A stretch of 64,000 nucleotides of DNA. It comes from Microseira sp041929235 (GTDB taxonomy: Bacteria > Cyanobacteriota > Cyanobacteriia > Cyanobacteriales > Aerosakkonemataceae). Where the stretch lies: NCBI RefSeq assembly GCF_041929235.1, contig NZ_JBHFNP010000343.1, positions 46,556 to 110,555 of the forward strand, read 5' to 3'. This document shows positions 9,304-17,683 of the stretch, piece after piece. Numbering within the stretch: position 1 is the stretch's first letter; every line of letters starts with the position of its first letter. The position numbers and the translations under genes were made by a program. A model generated the notes under the pieces. The model saw only the letters and a program-made list of their open reading frames with translations. It was not told the origin of the DNA and searched no databases.

Positions 9304-9666
9304 ATGAAAACATCGATTTTGAAAGCCTTTTTCCTAACCGTTGTCCTATTTATTACCTCAATCATGGTAATTTCCGATATGGCTTCAAGCAACCCGCTTT
9401 GGCGCGGTTCTCTGTTTATTGCCGAAACAACGTTAACCAGTCAGCCATCAGCAGAAATGCCATCAAAAGAAACAGCCAATATCACTCCTTCAGAACCGTC
9501 AAAGGCTAAAGTTGAAGTGACCGAAAGCACTCAACAATCTACCCAGAGTAAAGCAAGCGAGTTAACGCAGAAAGCTTCCCAACCCCAAGAAACGCCATCT
9601 GAATCAGGCGGGCCTTACGATATGGAAGCAATCAAAGCATTCAATCGAGCTTTGTACGGTTCGTAA
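9304..9666 (+). CDS. Small secreted or membrane-anchored hypothetical protein
   Basis: 120 residues. The N-terminus (MKTSILKAFFLTVVLFITSIMVISDMA) is a signal peptide or single membrane anchor; the middle (about 45-95) is a low-complexity Ser/Thr/Gln/Glu linker, and the C-terminus ends in a compact PYDMEAIKAFNRALYGS motif that looks conserved rather than random. AGAGGTG precedes the ATG. No enzymatic motif. It stands alone between repeats, with a hairpin just after its stop. Function unknown; the C-terminal motif might bind a partner while the linker spans the periplasm. Confidence 0.7.
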   Translation: MKTSILKAFFLTVVLFITSIMVISDMASSNPLWRGSLFIAETTLTSQPSAEMPSKETANITPSEPSKAKVEVTESTQQSTQSKASELTQKASQPQETPSESGGPYDMEAIKAFNRALYGS

Positions 9667-9679
9667 TATCCGCTTGAGC

Positions 9680-9705
9680 ATCCCGGTTTCTTTAAGAAAC
9701 CGGGA
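9680..9705. terminator. ATCCCGGTTTCTT hairpin after the 9304 gene
   Basis: Stem of 13 bp per arm centred on TTAA, beginning 14 bp after the stop codon at 9664-9666. Position suits a transcription terminator; no long T tract follows on the + strand. Confidence 0.5.
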
Positions 9706-9768
9706 TTGTGTAGACTTTTTAACTAAAACGCCGTAAGTCCCCACAAATCTAGTAGGGGCTATTATTTA

Positions 9769-10069
9769 TAGCGGTTTGCAGGCGCATGAGATACACCGCC
9801 TTTTGTGTAGCGCGTGCGCGCTACACAAAAGGCGCCATAAGGCTTTCCCTCACTCACTTGCAATCTGCTGTATATTGCGAAATATAACATGGCTATAGTA
9901 GTACCCTTATGGGGCATTTTTTACAAAGAGAATTGGGAAGAAGGAACAAGAATGAAGCTCTCATACAGCGAATTGCAAGTGGATGAGGGAAAGCGTTATC
10001 GCGAAAGTTTGTGTAGCGCGTGCGCGCTACACAAACTTTCGGTGTACCTCATACGGCTGTAATCCGCTA
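9769..10069. repeat. Composite 300-bp inverted-repeat element with two nested palindromes
   Basis: Left arm 9769-9870 and right arm 9966-10069 are inverted copies of about 100 bp, both bounded by TAGCGG and CAG ends and both containing a long palindrome built on TTTGTGTAGCGCG-TG-CGCGCTACACAAA. The left palindrome (9798-9833) is flanked by GCC/GGC, the right one (10003-10040) by GAAAG/CTTTC, so stem bases differ but pairing is kept. The central 95 bp show no gene. It fills most of the gap between the genes at 9304 and 10337. Confidence 0.8.
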
Positions 10070-10129
10070 TAGATCCAAGCTGAATTAGTCAACGTATACA
10101 TCTATAAGTTGTGGACGTTACTGATTCAG

Positions 10130-10228
10130 GACTTACGCAAAGAAACCGGGTTTCGATGAAAAATCTTCGGTTTGGCAACCATAGATCGCAGCAAGAAACC
10201 CGGTTTCTAAGAGCGTCGTGCGTAAGTC
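10130..10228. repeat. 99-bp MITE, GACTTACGCA ends (copy a)
   Basis: 10-bp perfect terminal repeats GACTTACGCA / TGCGTAAGTC. Interior has a GAAACCGGGTTTC ... GAAACCCGGTTTC stem and a core with ATGAAAAATC and GGTTTGGCAAC. Same length and core as 56995-57093. It lies between two imperfect direct copies of a 45-bp sequence (about 10074-10120 and 10277-10323) that now forms the leader of the 10337 gene. Confidence 0.8.
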
Positions 10229-10336
10229 ATATGATTAACAGAATGGTTGAGGACGAAACTTTTTTTCTGTTATAAATCCAAGCTTAATCAGTCAGCGTAT
10301 ACATCTACAAAGTTGTTCATTTACGGAGACATTAAT

Positions 10337-10696
10337 ATGGAGAACGACAAAAGCGCCAACTTGACTATCGAGGCACTTCCTGACACCCAAGCGCCTCTTG
10401 TTAAAGTCATTTCCCCCAATGGCGGCGAGATCTTCAAAGTAGGGGATTGGGTGACCATCATGTGGAAAAGTCTCGACAATGTCGGTATTGTAGAACACAG
10501 GGTGAGGATCTCGCGGCAAGGGCAAAACGGTACGTTTGCACCCATTGTCAAAGGTCTAGATGGCGATGATATGTCCTACGACTGGCAGGTAACTGGACCG
10601 GCAACCAGCAAAGCCGTCATTCAGGTGGTAGCCTTCGACGCTGCCGGGAACCGAGGTTCCGACAATAGCGACACTCCTTTTATCATCCAGCCATAA
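10337..10696 (+). CDS. Small Ig/Kre9-Knh1-like beta-sandwich protein
   Basis: 119 residues from the ATG at 10337, preceded by ACGGAG. An in-frame ATG at 10247 is possible but would run through repeat-derived sequence. After a short polar N-terminus it forms one beta-sandwich repeat: VISPNGGEIFKVGDWVTIMWKS matches the PNGGE...G....I.W signature of Kre9/Knh1 or Ser-Thr-rich anchored domains, ending AFDAAGNRGSDNSDTPFII as in extracellular Ig-like repeats. No signal peptide in this frame, so export is unclear. Probably a binding or structural module; no partner gene evident. Confidence 0.7.
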   Translation: MENDKSANLTIEALPDTQAPLVKVISPNGGEIFKVGDWVTIMWKSLDNVGIVEHRVRISRQGQNGTFAPIVKGLDGDDMSYDWQVTGPATSKAVIQVVAFDAAGNRGSDNSDTPFIIQP

Positions 10697-10740
10697 GAGG
10701 TAATATCAAATTCGGTTGCATCGGAATGATTGGCTTTGTT

Positions 10741-10770
10741 GGTAATTGCTAATTGCTAATTGCTAATTGC
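10741..10770. repeat. Heptameric repeat (TAATTGC)n
   Basis: About four copies of TAATTGC, a cyanobacterial short tandemly repeated sequence. Confidence 0.85.
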
Positions 10771-10824
10771 CGCTACACAAAGTAATTCTGATGCAAACGG
10801 ATTCGATATAAGACCACTTTGAGA

Positions 10825-10929
10825 GAAACCCGGTTTCTTGACTTTAGAAACCGGGTTTCTGCGTCGATCTCTAGTTCTGTTGCGACGATTTTTCAAGAGA
10901 AACCCGGTTTCTTTAATAAACCGGGTTTC
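10825..10929. terminator. Two AAACCCGGTTTCTT hairpins 3' of the multicopper oxidase
   Basis: Hairpins at 10825-10859 and 10899-10929, the latter 11 bp beyond the stop codon of the minus-strand oxidase. Likely terminators for that gene; they might also block read-through from the + side gene at 10337. Confidence 0.5.
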
Positions 10930-10939
10930 TGTAGACTTT

Positions 10940-12799
10940 TTAAACCTTTTTGCACCGTTCGGGAATGGTAATTTGCACCGGACAATCAGGAGAAAGCGGA
11001 TCGGCACAGCAACTATTGGGAAGCGGTTCTAAACATTTACAAGGAAGCTTCTCTTCCATCAACGGCGGCGGAGTGGTAGAACCGAGGGGTGGAGGCGGTA
11101 AAGGTTTGGCACAATCAGAAAGCGGATCTTGTCCGCCTTCACCTATTTCAAATTGAGTCATCATATCGTGGTCTTCATGGACGATGTTATGACAATGCAT
11201 CATATATTTGCCTCGGTGGGGCGCAAACTTCGCTACGACTCGAATTGTCTCCAAATCACCCAGGATGACAACATCTTTCCACCCTCGTTCGTAAGGTAGG
11301 GGAGGTCGTCCGTTGCGATCGATAATTTGAAAATCGATCAAGTGAATGTGGACTGGATGGGTCCAACCTCCTGTATTAACTAAGTTCCAAATTTCAATAT
11401 CGCATTGATTGGGATTGGCTTCTACGCGGGTGGGACTCCAAGTTCTGCCGTTAATTGTCCACTGTCCGCCCCGCCCAAACTGAAATGTGCGCGTTTGTAC
11501 AGCCCGTTTTTCTAATTCTTCCCGCCGAGTTAGGATACCTAAGTTGTCAGGAATGAAGCTATCATCTGCTACTTCCCCATCTTCTAAATCAAAGCGCATC
11601 AATGCTTGAGATTCAGCACCAAGATTACCGGGAAAAACAATATTCCTCAAATAAACCTGTTTCACTTCCGGGCGGAATACGGAAAAATCAATAATGATGC
11701 CGTAGCGTTCTGCAACTCCTATCCGCAAGTATTGATTTGGTGCATTTAGATCTACCGCTTTGCTTAACAGTCCCGCATCCGTACCGATGACCTTTATTTG
11801 AACTTTTTCGTTATTTTTGGTCAGTTTATCGGCATCGGTTGTTAACTTGACAGGATCGCCGCTTAGTGTTAATTGATAAGTGCGAGAAGCCGAAGCATTT
11901 AAGAGTCGGAAGTAGTATTTCCGCCGCTTGACTTTCATGTGAGGCCAGGGTACGCCATTGATTAGGATAGCATCGGCATACACTCCCCGCTGTCTGCGAT
12001 CGTTGAATACAAGTTTCCACTGATTTGGGTTACTTTTGTTGGGAATCTCGAATGTTTTATCTTGAATGACAAGCGGTATCTCGAATTCTCCCTTGGGTAA
12101 GCAGCCAAAATCCTTCGGGTTACAGAAGTCTTCTTTGGCATAATCAACGATATACATGCCCGCCAGTCCCATGTAAACGTTGCGGGAAGTTTTGTGGACG
12201 GCGTGGTCGTGATACCAAAGAATAGAAGCGCGGTTGTTGGGATAGTAATAATCTTTGTAATAGCCGACGGGAATTAAGTCTTCTGCATAGCCATCGTATT
12301 GGGGAAGCGAAGCCATTCCGTGCAAGTGAACCGAAGTGCAAATTTCTTTTCCTGCTGCATCTTTTCCCAAATTATTGATAAAGCGAATGCAGGATTGGCG
12401 GTTTTTTTGTTGATGGATGAGGGGGCCGGGAAAAGAACCGTTATAAGTCCAAGCTTCAGCGGTAATTGCAGGTTTCCCATCTTTAGCTGGGACAATTTCT
12501 ACTGTCTGCTTCCGCATCTCGATTTGATAGTAATCAATTGGCTGGTCAAAGGTTTGCCCTTCGTGGACAACTTGGTAGGTTTTGCTGAGAGAAGGTTTGA
12601 GTGGTTCCGGGATGCGGAGGGGTTGGTCGAAGCGCTTGATGAGTGGACTCAACTGGGGGGTTTGCGTACTCGGTGGCAGCATTTCTTTAGTACAATTAGA
12701 AGATTGCGCCCAAGCACTTTTTGCAAATCCAAAAGGTGACAGAAGTACTCCACTTCCAACTAATCCGAGTTTGAGTGCTTCGCGCCGCGTTAGTTTCAT
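10940..12799 (-). CDS. Multicopper oxidase (CotA/laccase-like), Tat-exported
   Basis: Oxidises phenols, metals or bilirubin-like substrates with four-electron reduction of O2; acts outside the cytoplasm after Tat export (MKLTRREALKLG with twin Arg, hydrophobic stretch, AWA cleavage site near 31). All four copper motifs are present: HLHG near 158, WYHDH near 195, HPVHIH near 480 and HCHNIVHEDHDM near 535, in a three-cupredoxin layout of 619 residues. A proline- and cysteine-rich tail of about 55 residues (CKCLEPLPNSCCADP) follows the last copper motif and is unusual; it may bind copper or anchor the enzyme. GGAGG precedes the ATG at 12799. Monocistronic, terminator-like hairpins follow. Confidence 0.92.
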   Translation of the reverse strand: MKLTRREALKLGLVGSGVLLSPFGFAKSAWAQSSNCTKEMLPPSTQTPQLSPLIKRFDQPLRIPEPLKPSLSKTYQVVHEGQTFDQPIDYYQIEMRKQTVEIVPAKDGKPAITAEAWTYNGSFPGPLIHQQKNRQSCIRFINNLGKDAAGKEICTSVHLHGMASLPQYDGYAEDLIPVGYYKDYYYPNNRASILWYHDHAVHKTSRNVYMGLAGMYIVDYAKEDFCNPKDFGCLPKGEFEIPLVIQDKTFEIPNKSNPNQWKLVFNDRRQRGVYADAILINGVPWPHMKVKRRKYYFRLLNASASRTYQLTLSGDPVKLTTDADKLTKNNEKVQIKVIGTDAGLLSKAVDLNAPNQYLRIGVAERYGIIIDFSVFRPEVKQVYLRNIVFPGNLGAESQALMRFDLEDGEVADDSFIPDNLGILTRREELEKRAVQTRTFQFGRGGQWTINGRTWSPTRVEANPNQCDIEIWNLVNTGGWTHPVHIHLIDFQIIDRNGRPPLPYERGWKDVVILGDLETIRVVAKFAPHRGKYMMHCHNIVHEDHDMMTQFEIGEGGQDPLSDCAKPLPPPPLGSTTPPPLMEEKLPCKCLEPLPNSCCADPLSPDCPVQITIPERCKKV

Positions 12800-12948
12800 C
12801 CCTTCCTCCAGAGATTCCTATTGCTTCGTTGAATCTTATTTACTAGGAATGCTTATAACTCTGGAAAGATGGCGGTAATTTTTCAGAAATTTAACTAAAT
12901 TTAATTTATATCAATAATTGTGCTACCGGCGCTGCGCTCCCATTGATA

Positions 12949-13047
12949 TAAAACTTCAAATATCAGGTGCGTCACGCTAACGCTAACGCACCCTACAGAT
13001 GCTTCAAATATAAGGTGCGTCACGCTAACGCTAACGCACCCTACTGA
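12949..13047. repeat. Tandem 50-bp repeat with GGTGCGTCACGC palindromes
   Basis: Two tandem copies of a unit reading ACTTCAAATAT, AGGTGCGTCACGCTAACG and CTAACGCACCCTAC, each able to fold on GGTGCGT/ACGCACC. A diverged third copy is at 13494-13550, on the far side of the 13052-13438 gene, so that gene is bracketed by the repeat. The same GGTGCGT...ACGCACC core recurs at 14465-14493 and 52874-52900. Confidence 0.8.
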
Positions 13048-13051
13048 TGCC

Positions 13052-13438
13052 TTAACCTAGAAGACGGTAAAACAGCACTGGAGCAACAGCAACCCAGAGC
13101 AAAACTATACTCCAAAGTCTTCCAGCGAATATATTGTAGTCGGCAAGAAGCTTACTCCATGAATGACCTGCAATATAGTGACCAAAGATAAATTCAAAGC
13201 CAACAGTAAGCGCCAGCCAGATGCATCCAATAATTAGTGCCTGTGTGGGTGACTCAAAACCCCAAAGGCGCGCTACCAAAAAGATGTAAAGACCTAACAA
13301 TAAAACTCCAGTAGCGGTGGAAACTTGATGGGGGCGCAACTCATTGAGATATTTCCCGTAAGTCACCTCTCGAAGTATGCCATTGATGACGCCTATGAAC
13401 ACCATCGGAATCCATGCTAGAACGTAGCGCAAAATCAT
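13052..13438 (-). CDS. Four-helix integral membrane protein, unknown function
   Basis: 128 residues with four predicted membrane spans (about 4-20, 42-60, 66-88, 106-125). Polar connections hold RPHQVS and a FEFIFGHYIAGHSW segment; no known motif. AGGAGG sits 9 bases before the ATG at 13438 on the minus strand, which supports expression. Flanked on both sides by copies of the GGTGCGTCACGC repeat and not part of an operon. I do not recognise the family. Confidence 0.7.
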   Translation of the reverse strand: MILRYVLAWIPMVFIGVINGILREVTYGKYLNELRPHQVSTATGVLLLGLYIFLVARLWGFESPTQALIIGCIWLALTVGFEFIFGHYIAGHSWSKLLADYNIFAGRLWSIVLLWVAVAPVLFYRLLG

Positions 13439-13614
13439 CGCTTGTTCCTCCTATGTTGCCTATTTTGATTGTAGAACAAACAAAAATTGCTCTGATATAA
13501 AACTTCAAATATAACGGTGCCGTACTCTCGGCTAACGCACCCTACTGATGCCTACATTTGACCGCTCGTGTATTACAATATAAGACACAATTATTGATAT
13601 GACAGAGGTGTTTT

Positions 13615-14250
13615 GTGAAGCTGGTAACAGAAAGTTACTTAGCACAAATAGATTGTTGGCCTAAAAATGGGCGTCATATTCTGGCGCAGTTTGACGACGA
13701 ATCGATTGTTGTCTACCAAGCTTATCGACCTGCAATCGGTAACTTTGCCGCGTCGCATGGTTACTTTGGTGGTGAATTTAGCCTGAACCGAATGAGTTGG
13801 ATTAAGCCCAACTTTCTGTGGATGATGTATCGTTCGGGGTGGGGAACTAAAATAGGACAAGAAGTGATACTTGCCATTTGGATTAAACGGTCTGCTTTTG
13901 AGCATATTTTAGCAGCTGCTATTCATTCAAATTTTGTAGCAGGTGTCTATTCTAGTCAAAAGGAATGGAAACAAGCAGTTGCGACATCCTTGGTGCGGTT
14001 GCAGTGGGATCCAGATCGCGATCCATCGGGTGCTAAGTTAGAACGACGAGCAATTCAATTGGGGTTGCGTGGCGAAATTCTATCCCATTACGCACGGGAT
14101 TGGATTGTGAATATTGAAGATATTTCTGAGTTTGTCAGACAGCAGCATCAATATGTTAAGTCTCAAGATTGGGCACAATTGATAACACCTGCTGAAAGCG
14201 TGTTTTCTGTTGAAAACGCCGATTTATCTCAGAGATTAGGCATTAAGTAG
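13615..14250 (+). CDS. DUF4291 domain-containing protein
   Basis: 211 residues starting at GTG 13615 with AGAGGTG upstream. Motifs YQAYRPAIGNFAASHGYF, MSWIKPNFLWMMYRSGW and QVILAIWIKR-type strands match the DUF4291 family, whose biochemical role is unproven. Soluble, monocistronic. The last codons, Ile-Lys-stop, lie inside the left terminal repeat (ATTAAGTAGGTG) of a 146-bp inverted-repeat element, so an insertion may have set the present C-terminus. Confidence 0.88.
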   Translation: MKLVTESYLAQIDCWPKNGRHILAQFDDESIVVYQAYRPAIGNFAASHGYFGGEFSLNRMSWIKPNFLWMMYRSGWGTKIGQEVILAIWIKRSAFEHILAAAIHSNFVAGVYSSQKEWKQAVATSLVRLQWDPDRDPSGAKLERRAIQLGLRGEILSHYARDWIVNIEDISEFVRQQHQYVKSQDWAQLITPAESVFSVENADLSQRLGIK

Positions 14251-14387
14251 GTGAATATAAATAAACTCACCACAATGGCGGGCGAGACGCCCACCCCACA
14301 AGAGATTGAAGGTTTTGTGGGGTGGGCGTCCCGCCCGCCATAGGATTGGATAGCTATTTTCACTTTATTTACCTGCACCTACTTAAT
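14242..14387. repeat. 146-bp MITE with ATTAAGTAGGTG ends
   Basis: Perfect 12-bp terminal repeats (14242-14253 and 14376-14387) that extend imperfectly for about 25 bp. The centre is a long hairpin, GGCGGGCGAGACGCCCACC and its partner across AAGAGATTGAAGG. The left end overlaps the stop codon of the DUF4291 gene. A solo end is at 8539-8570. Confidence 0.8.
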
Positions 14388-14427
14388 TCCAACTTTTAAT
14401 ATTTGGTTTTACTTTACTGTAATAAAT

Positions 14428-14520
14428 TCAGGACTTACGCAGCAACTCCAGATATGGTGGAGATGGTGCGTTACACTGCGTTAACGCACCCTACATATAG
14501 AGACTTTGGGTAAGTCCTGA
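14428..14520. repeat. MITE, TCAGGACTTAC ends (copy b)
   Basis: 11-bp perfect terminal repeats TCAGGACTTAC / GTAAGTCCTGA. Interior carries the GGTGCGTTA ... TAACGCACC hairpin seen elsewhere, so its core differs from copies a and d. Confidence 0.75.
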
Positions 14521-14526
14521 AATTTA

Positions 14527-14546
14527 AAGCCCGCGCAGGCGGGCTT
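14527..14546 (-). terminator. Rho-independent-like terminator of hcp
   Basis: GC-rich stem AAGCCCGC/GCGGGCTT with a 4-base loop; on the minus strand it is followed by TTTAAATTT. It lies about 30 bp beyond the hcp stop. Confidence 0.65.
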
Positions 14547-14558
14547 CGTTTGTGTAGA

Positions 14559-14576
14559 CTCAGACTTCAGTCTGAG
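14559..14576. repeat. CTCAGACT hairpin at the hcp 3' end
   Basis: Perfect 8-bp stem CTCAGACT-TC-AGTCTGAG, 2 bp past the hcp stop codon. Could stabilise the mRNA 3' end. Confidence 0.5.
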
Positions 14577-14578
14577 GT

Positions 14579-16210
14579 TTAACCGAGACAAGCAGCTAAA
14601 TCTTCATCCGGAGTTGCGATCGATTTCAAATTATACTTCTGGGAAAGCAGCTTGAAAACGTTCGGCGAGATAAACGCTGGTAAGGTTGGTCCCAACCGGA
14701 TATTCTGAATTCCCAGATGAAGTAGCGTCAGCAAAATCGCCACGGCTTTTTGTTCGTACCAAGACAGAATCATCGATAGGGGTAATTGATTCACACCTAC
14801 GTTAAAAGCATTCGCCAACGCCAGGGCAATTTGAATCGCCGAATAAGCATCGTTGCACTGTCCCACATCCATTAAGCGAGGAATGCCGCCAATATCGCCC
14901 AATTCTTTATCAAAGAAGCGGAACTTCCCACAAGCAAGAGTTAGCACGACGCAATCTTTAGGCACTTTTTCCACAAATTCGGTATAGTAATTGCGGTCTG
15001 GTTTGGCACCATCGCAACCTCCAACTAAGAAGAAGTGCCGAATATCTCCCCGTTTCACTGCTTCAATTACTTCCCCCGCAACACTTAATACCGCATTGCG
15101 TGCAAAACCTGTCGTTACTTGGCGCAGTTCTCCATCTTCTACAAATCCTGGCATTTCTAATGCCTTTTGGATGATGGGTGAGTAGTCTGGGACGAGATTT
15201 GGTGAAGGCAAGTGAGTAACTCCAGGCCAGCCAACTGGGCCGACGGAGTACAATTTATTAATGTAAGATTCGTGAGGCGGCATTAAGCAGTTTGTGGTGA
15301 TTAAAATCGGGCCGGGGAACTTAGCAAACTCTTTGGTTTGATTCTGCCAAGCGGTGCCGTAGTGACCGTAAAGATGGGGATATTTCTGCTTTAATTTTGG
15401 ATAACCGTGGGCGGGCAGCAATTCGCCGTGGGTGTAAACTAAAATGCCAGTATTTTCCGTTTGTTTGAGCAGTTCTCCCAGTTGTTTGAGGTCGTGACCG
15501 GAAACTAAAATTGCTTTGCCTTTTTTGGCGTTGAGGGGAACAACTGTCGGCGTGGGATGACCGTAAGTTCCTGTGTTTCCAGCGTCGAGAAGTTCCATCG
15601 CCCGCAGGTTCATTTCGCCGACTTTAAGTGCCAGATTTACCCAATCATCGAGGCTGAGGTCTTGGCGGTTAATCGCGGCTAAAGCTGCGTGACAGAAGGT
15701 GTAAAGTCTGTCATCTTCTTGCCCCAATTCTTGAGCGTGGAAGGCGTAGGAAGCAAGACCTTTGATGCCATAAGTGACGGTCAGTTTAAGGGAAAAAATA
15801 TCTACATTGCTGGCTGATTTGCTGATAAATTCATATTCTATATCTTTGCCTTGCTGCACTAAGTCGTCGTCGAAATCGGGGGTAAAGTTAGCCAAATCTG
15901 ACCATTCGATTGGTTGGAGTTGAGCTTTTAAGCTTTCTCTCAGCGCGATCGCATGACGAATATACTCGGTAAAGCACTTTGTGCTAAAATTAACATTAGT
16001 CATCGTTGCAAACAGCGCTTCGCAAGTAAAAACATCCACTTCATGAGTATTTTGACCCAACTCGCGAGCCTTGAGCGCCACTTGGGACAGTCCCCGCAAG
16101 CAGTGAATTAATAAGTCTTGTAGAGCATTGACTTCAGGACTTTTACCACAAGCACCCCATTGATGGCATCCTTGTCCGCTGGCGGTTTGTTCGCATTGTT
16201 CGCAAAACAT
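14579..16210 (-). CDS. hcp: Hybrid-cluster protein (hydroxylamine reductase / NO reductase)
   Basis: Cytoplasmic Fe-S enzyme that reduces hydroxylamine in vitro and handles nitric oxide in nitrosative stress. 543 residues, normal length. N-terminal cysteines C3, C6, C15, C21 follow the CX2CX8CX5C pattern of the cubane-binding class. Hybrid-cluster ligands are visible in TTNCLMPPHES, GGCDGAKPDRNY, TLACGKFRF and DVGQCNDAYSA. GAGGAG precedes the ATG at 16210. A perfect TTGACTTAAGTCAA palindrome lies 61-74 bp upstream of the ATG, and a Crp-family regulator is encoded 1.4 kb away, so regulation by an HcpR/DNR-type activator is likely. No hcr (reductase partner) gene is adjacent; the electron donor is therefore unknown. 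Confidence 0.95.
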   Translation of the reverse strand: MFCEQCEQTASGQGCHQWGACGKSPEVNALQDLLIHCLRGLSQVALKARELGQNTHEVDVFTCEALFATMTNVNFSTKCFTEYIRHAIALRESLKAQLQPIEWSDLANFTPDFDDDLVQQGKDIEYEFISKSASNVDIFSLKLTVTYGIKGLASYAFHAQELGQEDDRLYTFCHAALAAINRQDLSLDDWVNLALKVGEMNLRAMELLDAGNTGTYGHPTPTVVPLNAKKGKAILVSGHDLKQLGELLKQTENTGILVYTHGELLPAHGYPKLKQKYPHLYGHYGTAWQNQTKEFAKFPGPILITTNCLMPPHESYINKLYSVGPVGWPGVTHLPSPNLVPDYSPIIQKALEMPGFVEDGELRQVTTGFARNAVLSVAGEVIEAVKRGDIRHFFLVGGCDGAKPDRNYYTEFVEKVPKDCVVLTLACGKFRFFDKELGDIGGIPRLMDVGQCNDAYSAIQIALALANAFNVGVNQLPLSMILSWYEQKAVAILLTLLHLGIQNIRLGPTLPAFISPNVFKLLSQKYNLKSIATPDEDLAACLG

Positions 16211-16270
16211 TGTTCTGTCTCCTCGTTGCTTTATCTATCCCCACTGTAGGGCGGTGCAAAGGATAGCGCC

Positions 16271-16284
16271 TTGACTTAAGTCAA
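16271..16284 (-). promoter_or_regulatory. HcpR-type operator TTGACTTAAGTCAA upstream of hcp
   Basis: Perfect 14-bp palindrome matching the published HcpR consensus TTGACnnnnGTCAA. Its centre lies 29.5 bp from a minus-strand TACAGT (16243-16248), which places it at -41.5 if that hexamer is the -10 box: class II activation geometry. The palindrome sits between the GH1 stop codon (16286) and hcp. Confidence 0.7.
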
Positions 16285-16285
16285 A

Positions 16286-17656
16286 TTAGACAACTCGATT
16301 TTGACGAATACACTCGCGATACCAATGGAAACTGGCTTTAGGTAAGCGTTGTTGCGTTTGATAATCTATGTAAATAATGCCAAAGCGACGGTCATAACCC
16401 CACGACCATTCAAAATTATCCATCAAACTCCAAAGAAAGTATCCAGTTAAAGGGTAACCCTCGCTTAAAGCACGGTGAGCCGACTTTAAGTACTGTCGCA
16501 AGTATAGAATGCGATCGCTATCGATTACCTCACCTTGAGCATTAATTTCATCTTGTGCCGCACAGCCATTTTCTGTAATCAATATAGGTAAATCTTTCCG
16601 TCCCAAAGTGTCGCTGACGTGACGAATTCCCCAATAAATGCTTTCCGGGACAATATTTAACCAAGGCATGTGCATTTTAGGATACCCTTTGGGCAAGTCA
16701 AGTATCTCGTAACCTTGTTCGTTGTCTATCGCGCGCACGTAAGCGCCCTTGTATATATTCAGACCTAAATAGTCTAAAGGTTGATGGATGATTTCTAAAT
16801 CTCCAGCTTGAATATCCGGTGCATCTTCGCCTAAGATTTCCAGCAAAGCGGGACTATAAGCACCTGTCAAGGCTGGAAAAATAATACCGCCATTAGAGCC
16901 GCAAGTATGAAAGGCTTTTTGGGTAGCAGCAATATTTTCCGGTGACTCGTAGAGGGGAACCGTTACACAAAAATTATCCACCAACGATACTTTACAGGAA
17001 CGAGGGGAAGCGGCGCGGATGGCTTGACAACCTAACCCGTGTCCTAGTAAAGCATGGTGAGAAGTCTGCCAGACGGCTTTTTTGCTGGTAAGCTGCGTAC
17101 CGGGGGCATGTACTGGAGTTGCATCGACAGCATAACCCATGTGGGTAAAGCAGGAAATTTCGTTGAGGGTCATCCAGTGGGTGATGCGATCGCCCAAACG
17201 ACTCACGACGGCAGTAACATAATCAGCATAGTCTTGTGCCATTTGGCGACGTTGCCAAGAACCATATAAATCTTCTAATGCTTGCGGACTATCCCAGTGA
17301 AACAAGGTAGCGTGTGGGATAATCCCATGTTCTAACAAACAATCGGCTAACCGCTTGTAAAAATCAACACCTGCCTCGTTGACACTGCCGCGCCCCGCAG
17401 GAATAATTCTAGGCCATGCAATGCTGAAGCGATAGTCTTTAATACCCAGTTCTCCCATCAGCTTGACATCGGTTTCGTAGCGATGATAGTGGTCGCAAGC
17501 GACTTCACCTGTATCGCCGTTAACAACCCGATTTGGTATAGTACAGAAAGTATCCCAAACGCTGGGTTGGCGATTGTTTTCTGTTGCTGCCCCTTCGATT
17601 TGATAGGCAGAAGTAGCAGCACCCCAGATAAAATTGTTGGGAAATTTGTAACTCAT
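16286..17656 (-). CDS. Beta-glucosidase, glycoside hydrolase family 1
   Basis: Retaining glycosidase cleaving terminal beta-linked glucose (or galactose/fucose) from small glycosides; cytoplasmic, no signal. Start placed at ATG 17656 (456 residues, beginning MSYKFPNNFIWGAATSAYQIEG) because AAGGAAAGG precedes it and family members begin there; the longer frame to 17704 would overlap the divergent regulator gene. Catalytic acid/base in TLNEIS (near E164) and nucleophile in ITENGC (near E361). C-terminal DNFEWSWGYDRRFGI is the conserved aglycone-side motif. Divergent from the Crp-like gene with a 27-bp gap, so their promoters overlap. Confidence 0.95.
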   Translation of the reverse strand: MSYKFPNNFIWGAATSAYQIEGAATENNRQPSVWDTFCTIPNRVVNGDTGEVACDHYHRYETDVKLMGELGIKDYRFSIAWPRIIPAGRGSVNEAGVDFYKRLADCLLEHGIIPHATLFHWDSPQALEDLYGSWQRRQMAQDYADYVTAVVSRLGDRITHWMTLNEISCFTHMGYAVDATPVHAPGTQLTSKKAVWQTSHHALLGHGLGCQAIRAASPRSCKVSLVDNFCVTVPLYESPENIAATQKAFHTCGSNGGIIFPALTGAYSPALLEILGEDAPDIQAGDLEIIHQPLDYLGLNIYKGAYVRAIDNEQGYEILDLPKGYPKMHMPWLNIVPESIYWGIRHVSDTLGRKDLPILITENGCAAQDEINAQGEVIDSDRILYLRQYLKSAHRALSEGYPLTGYFLWSLMDNFEWSWGYDRRFGIIYIDYQTQQRLPKASFHWYRECIRQNRVV

Positions 17657-17683
17657 TAACCTTTCCTTTACGTAAGAATAACC

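Noticed and set aside
11962..12739. Several ORFs on both strands within the multicopper oxidase
   Set aside because: Shadow frames of a well-supported long gene.
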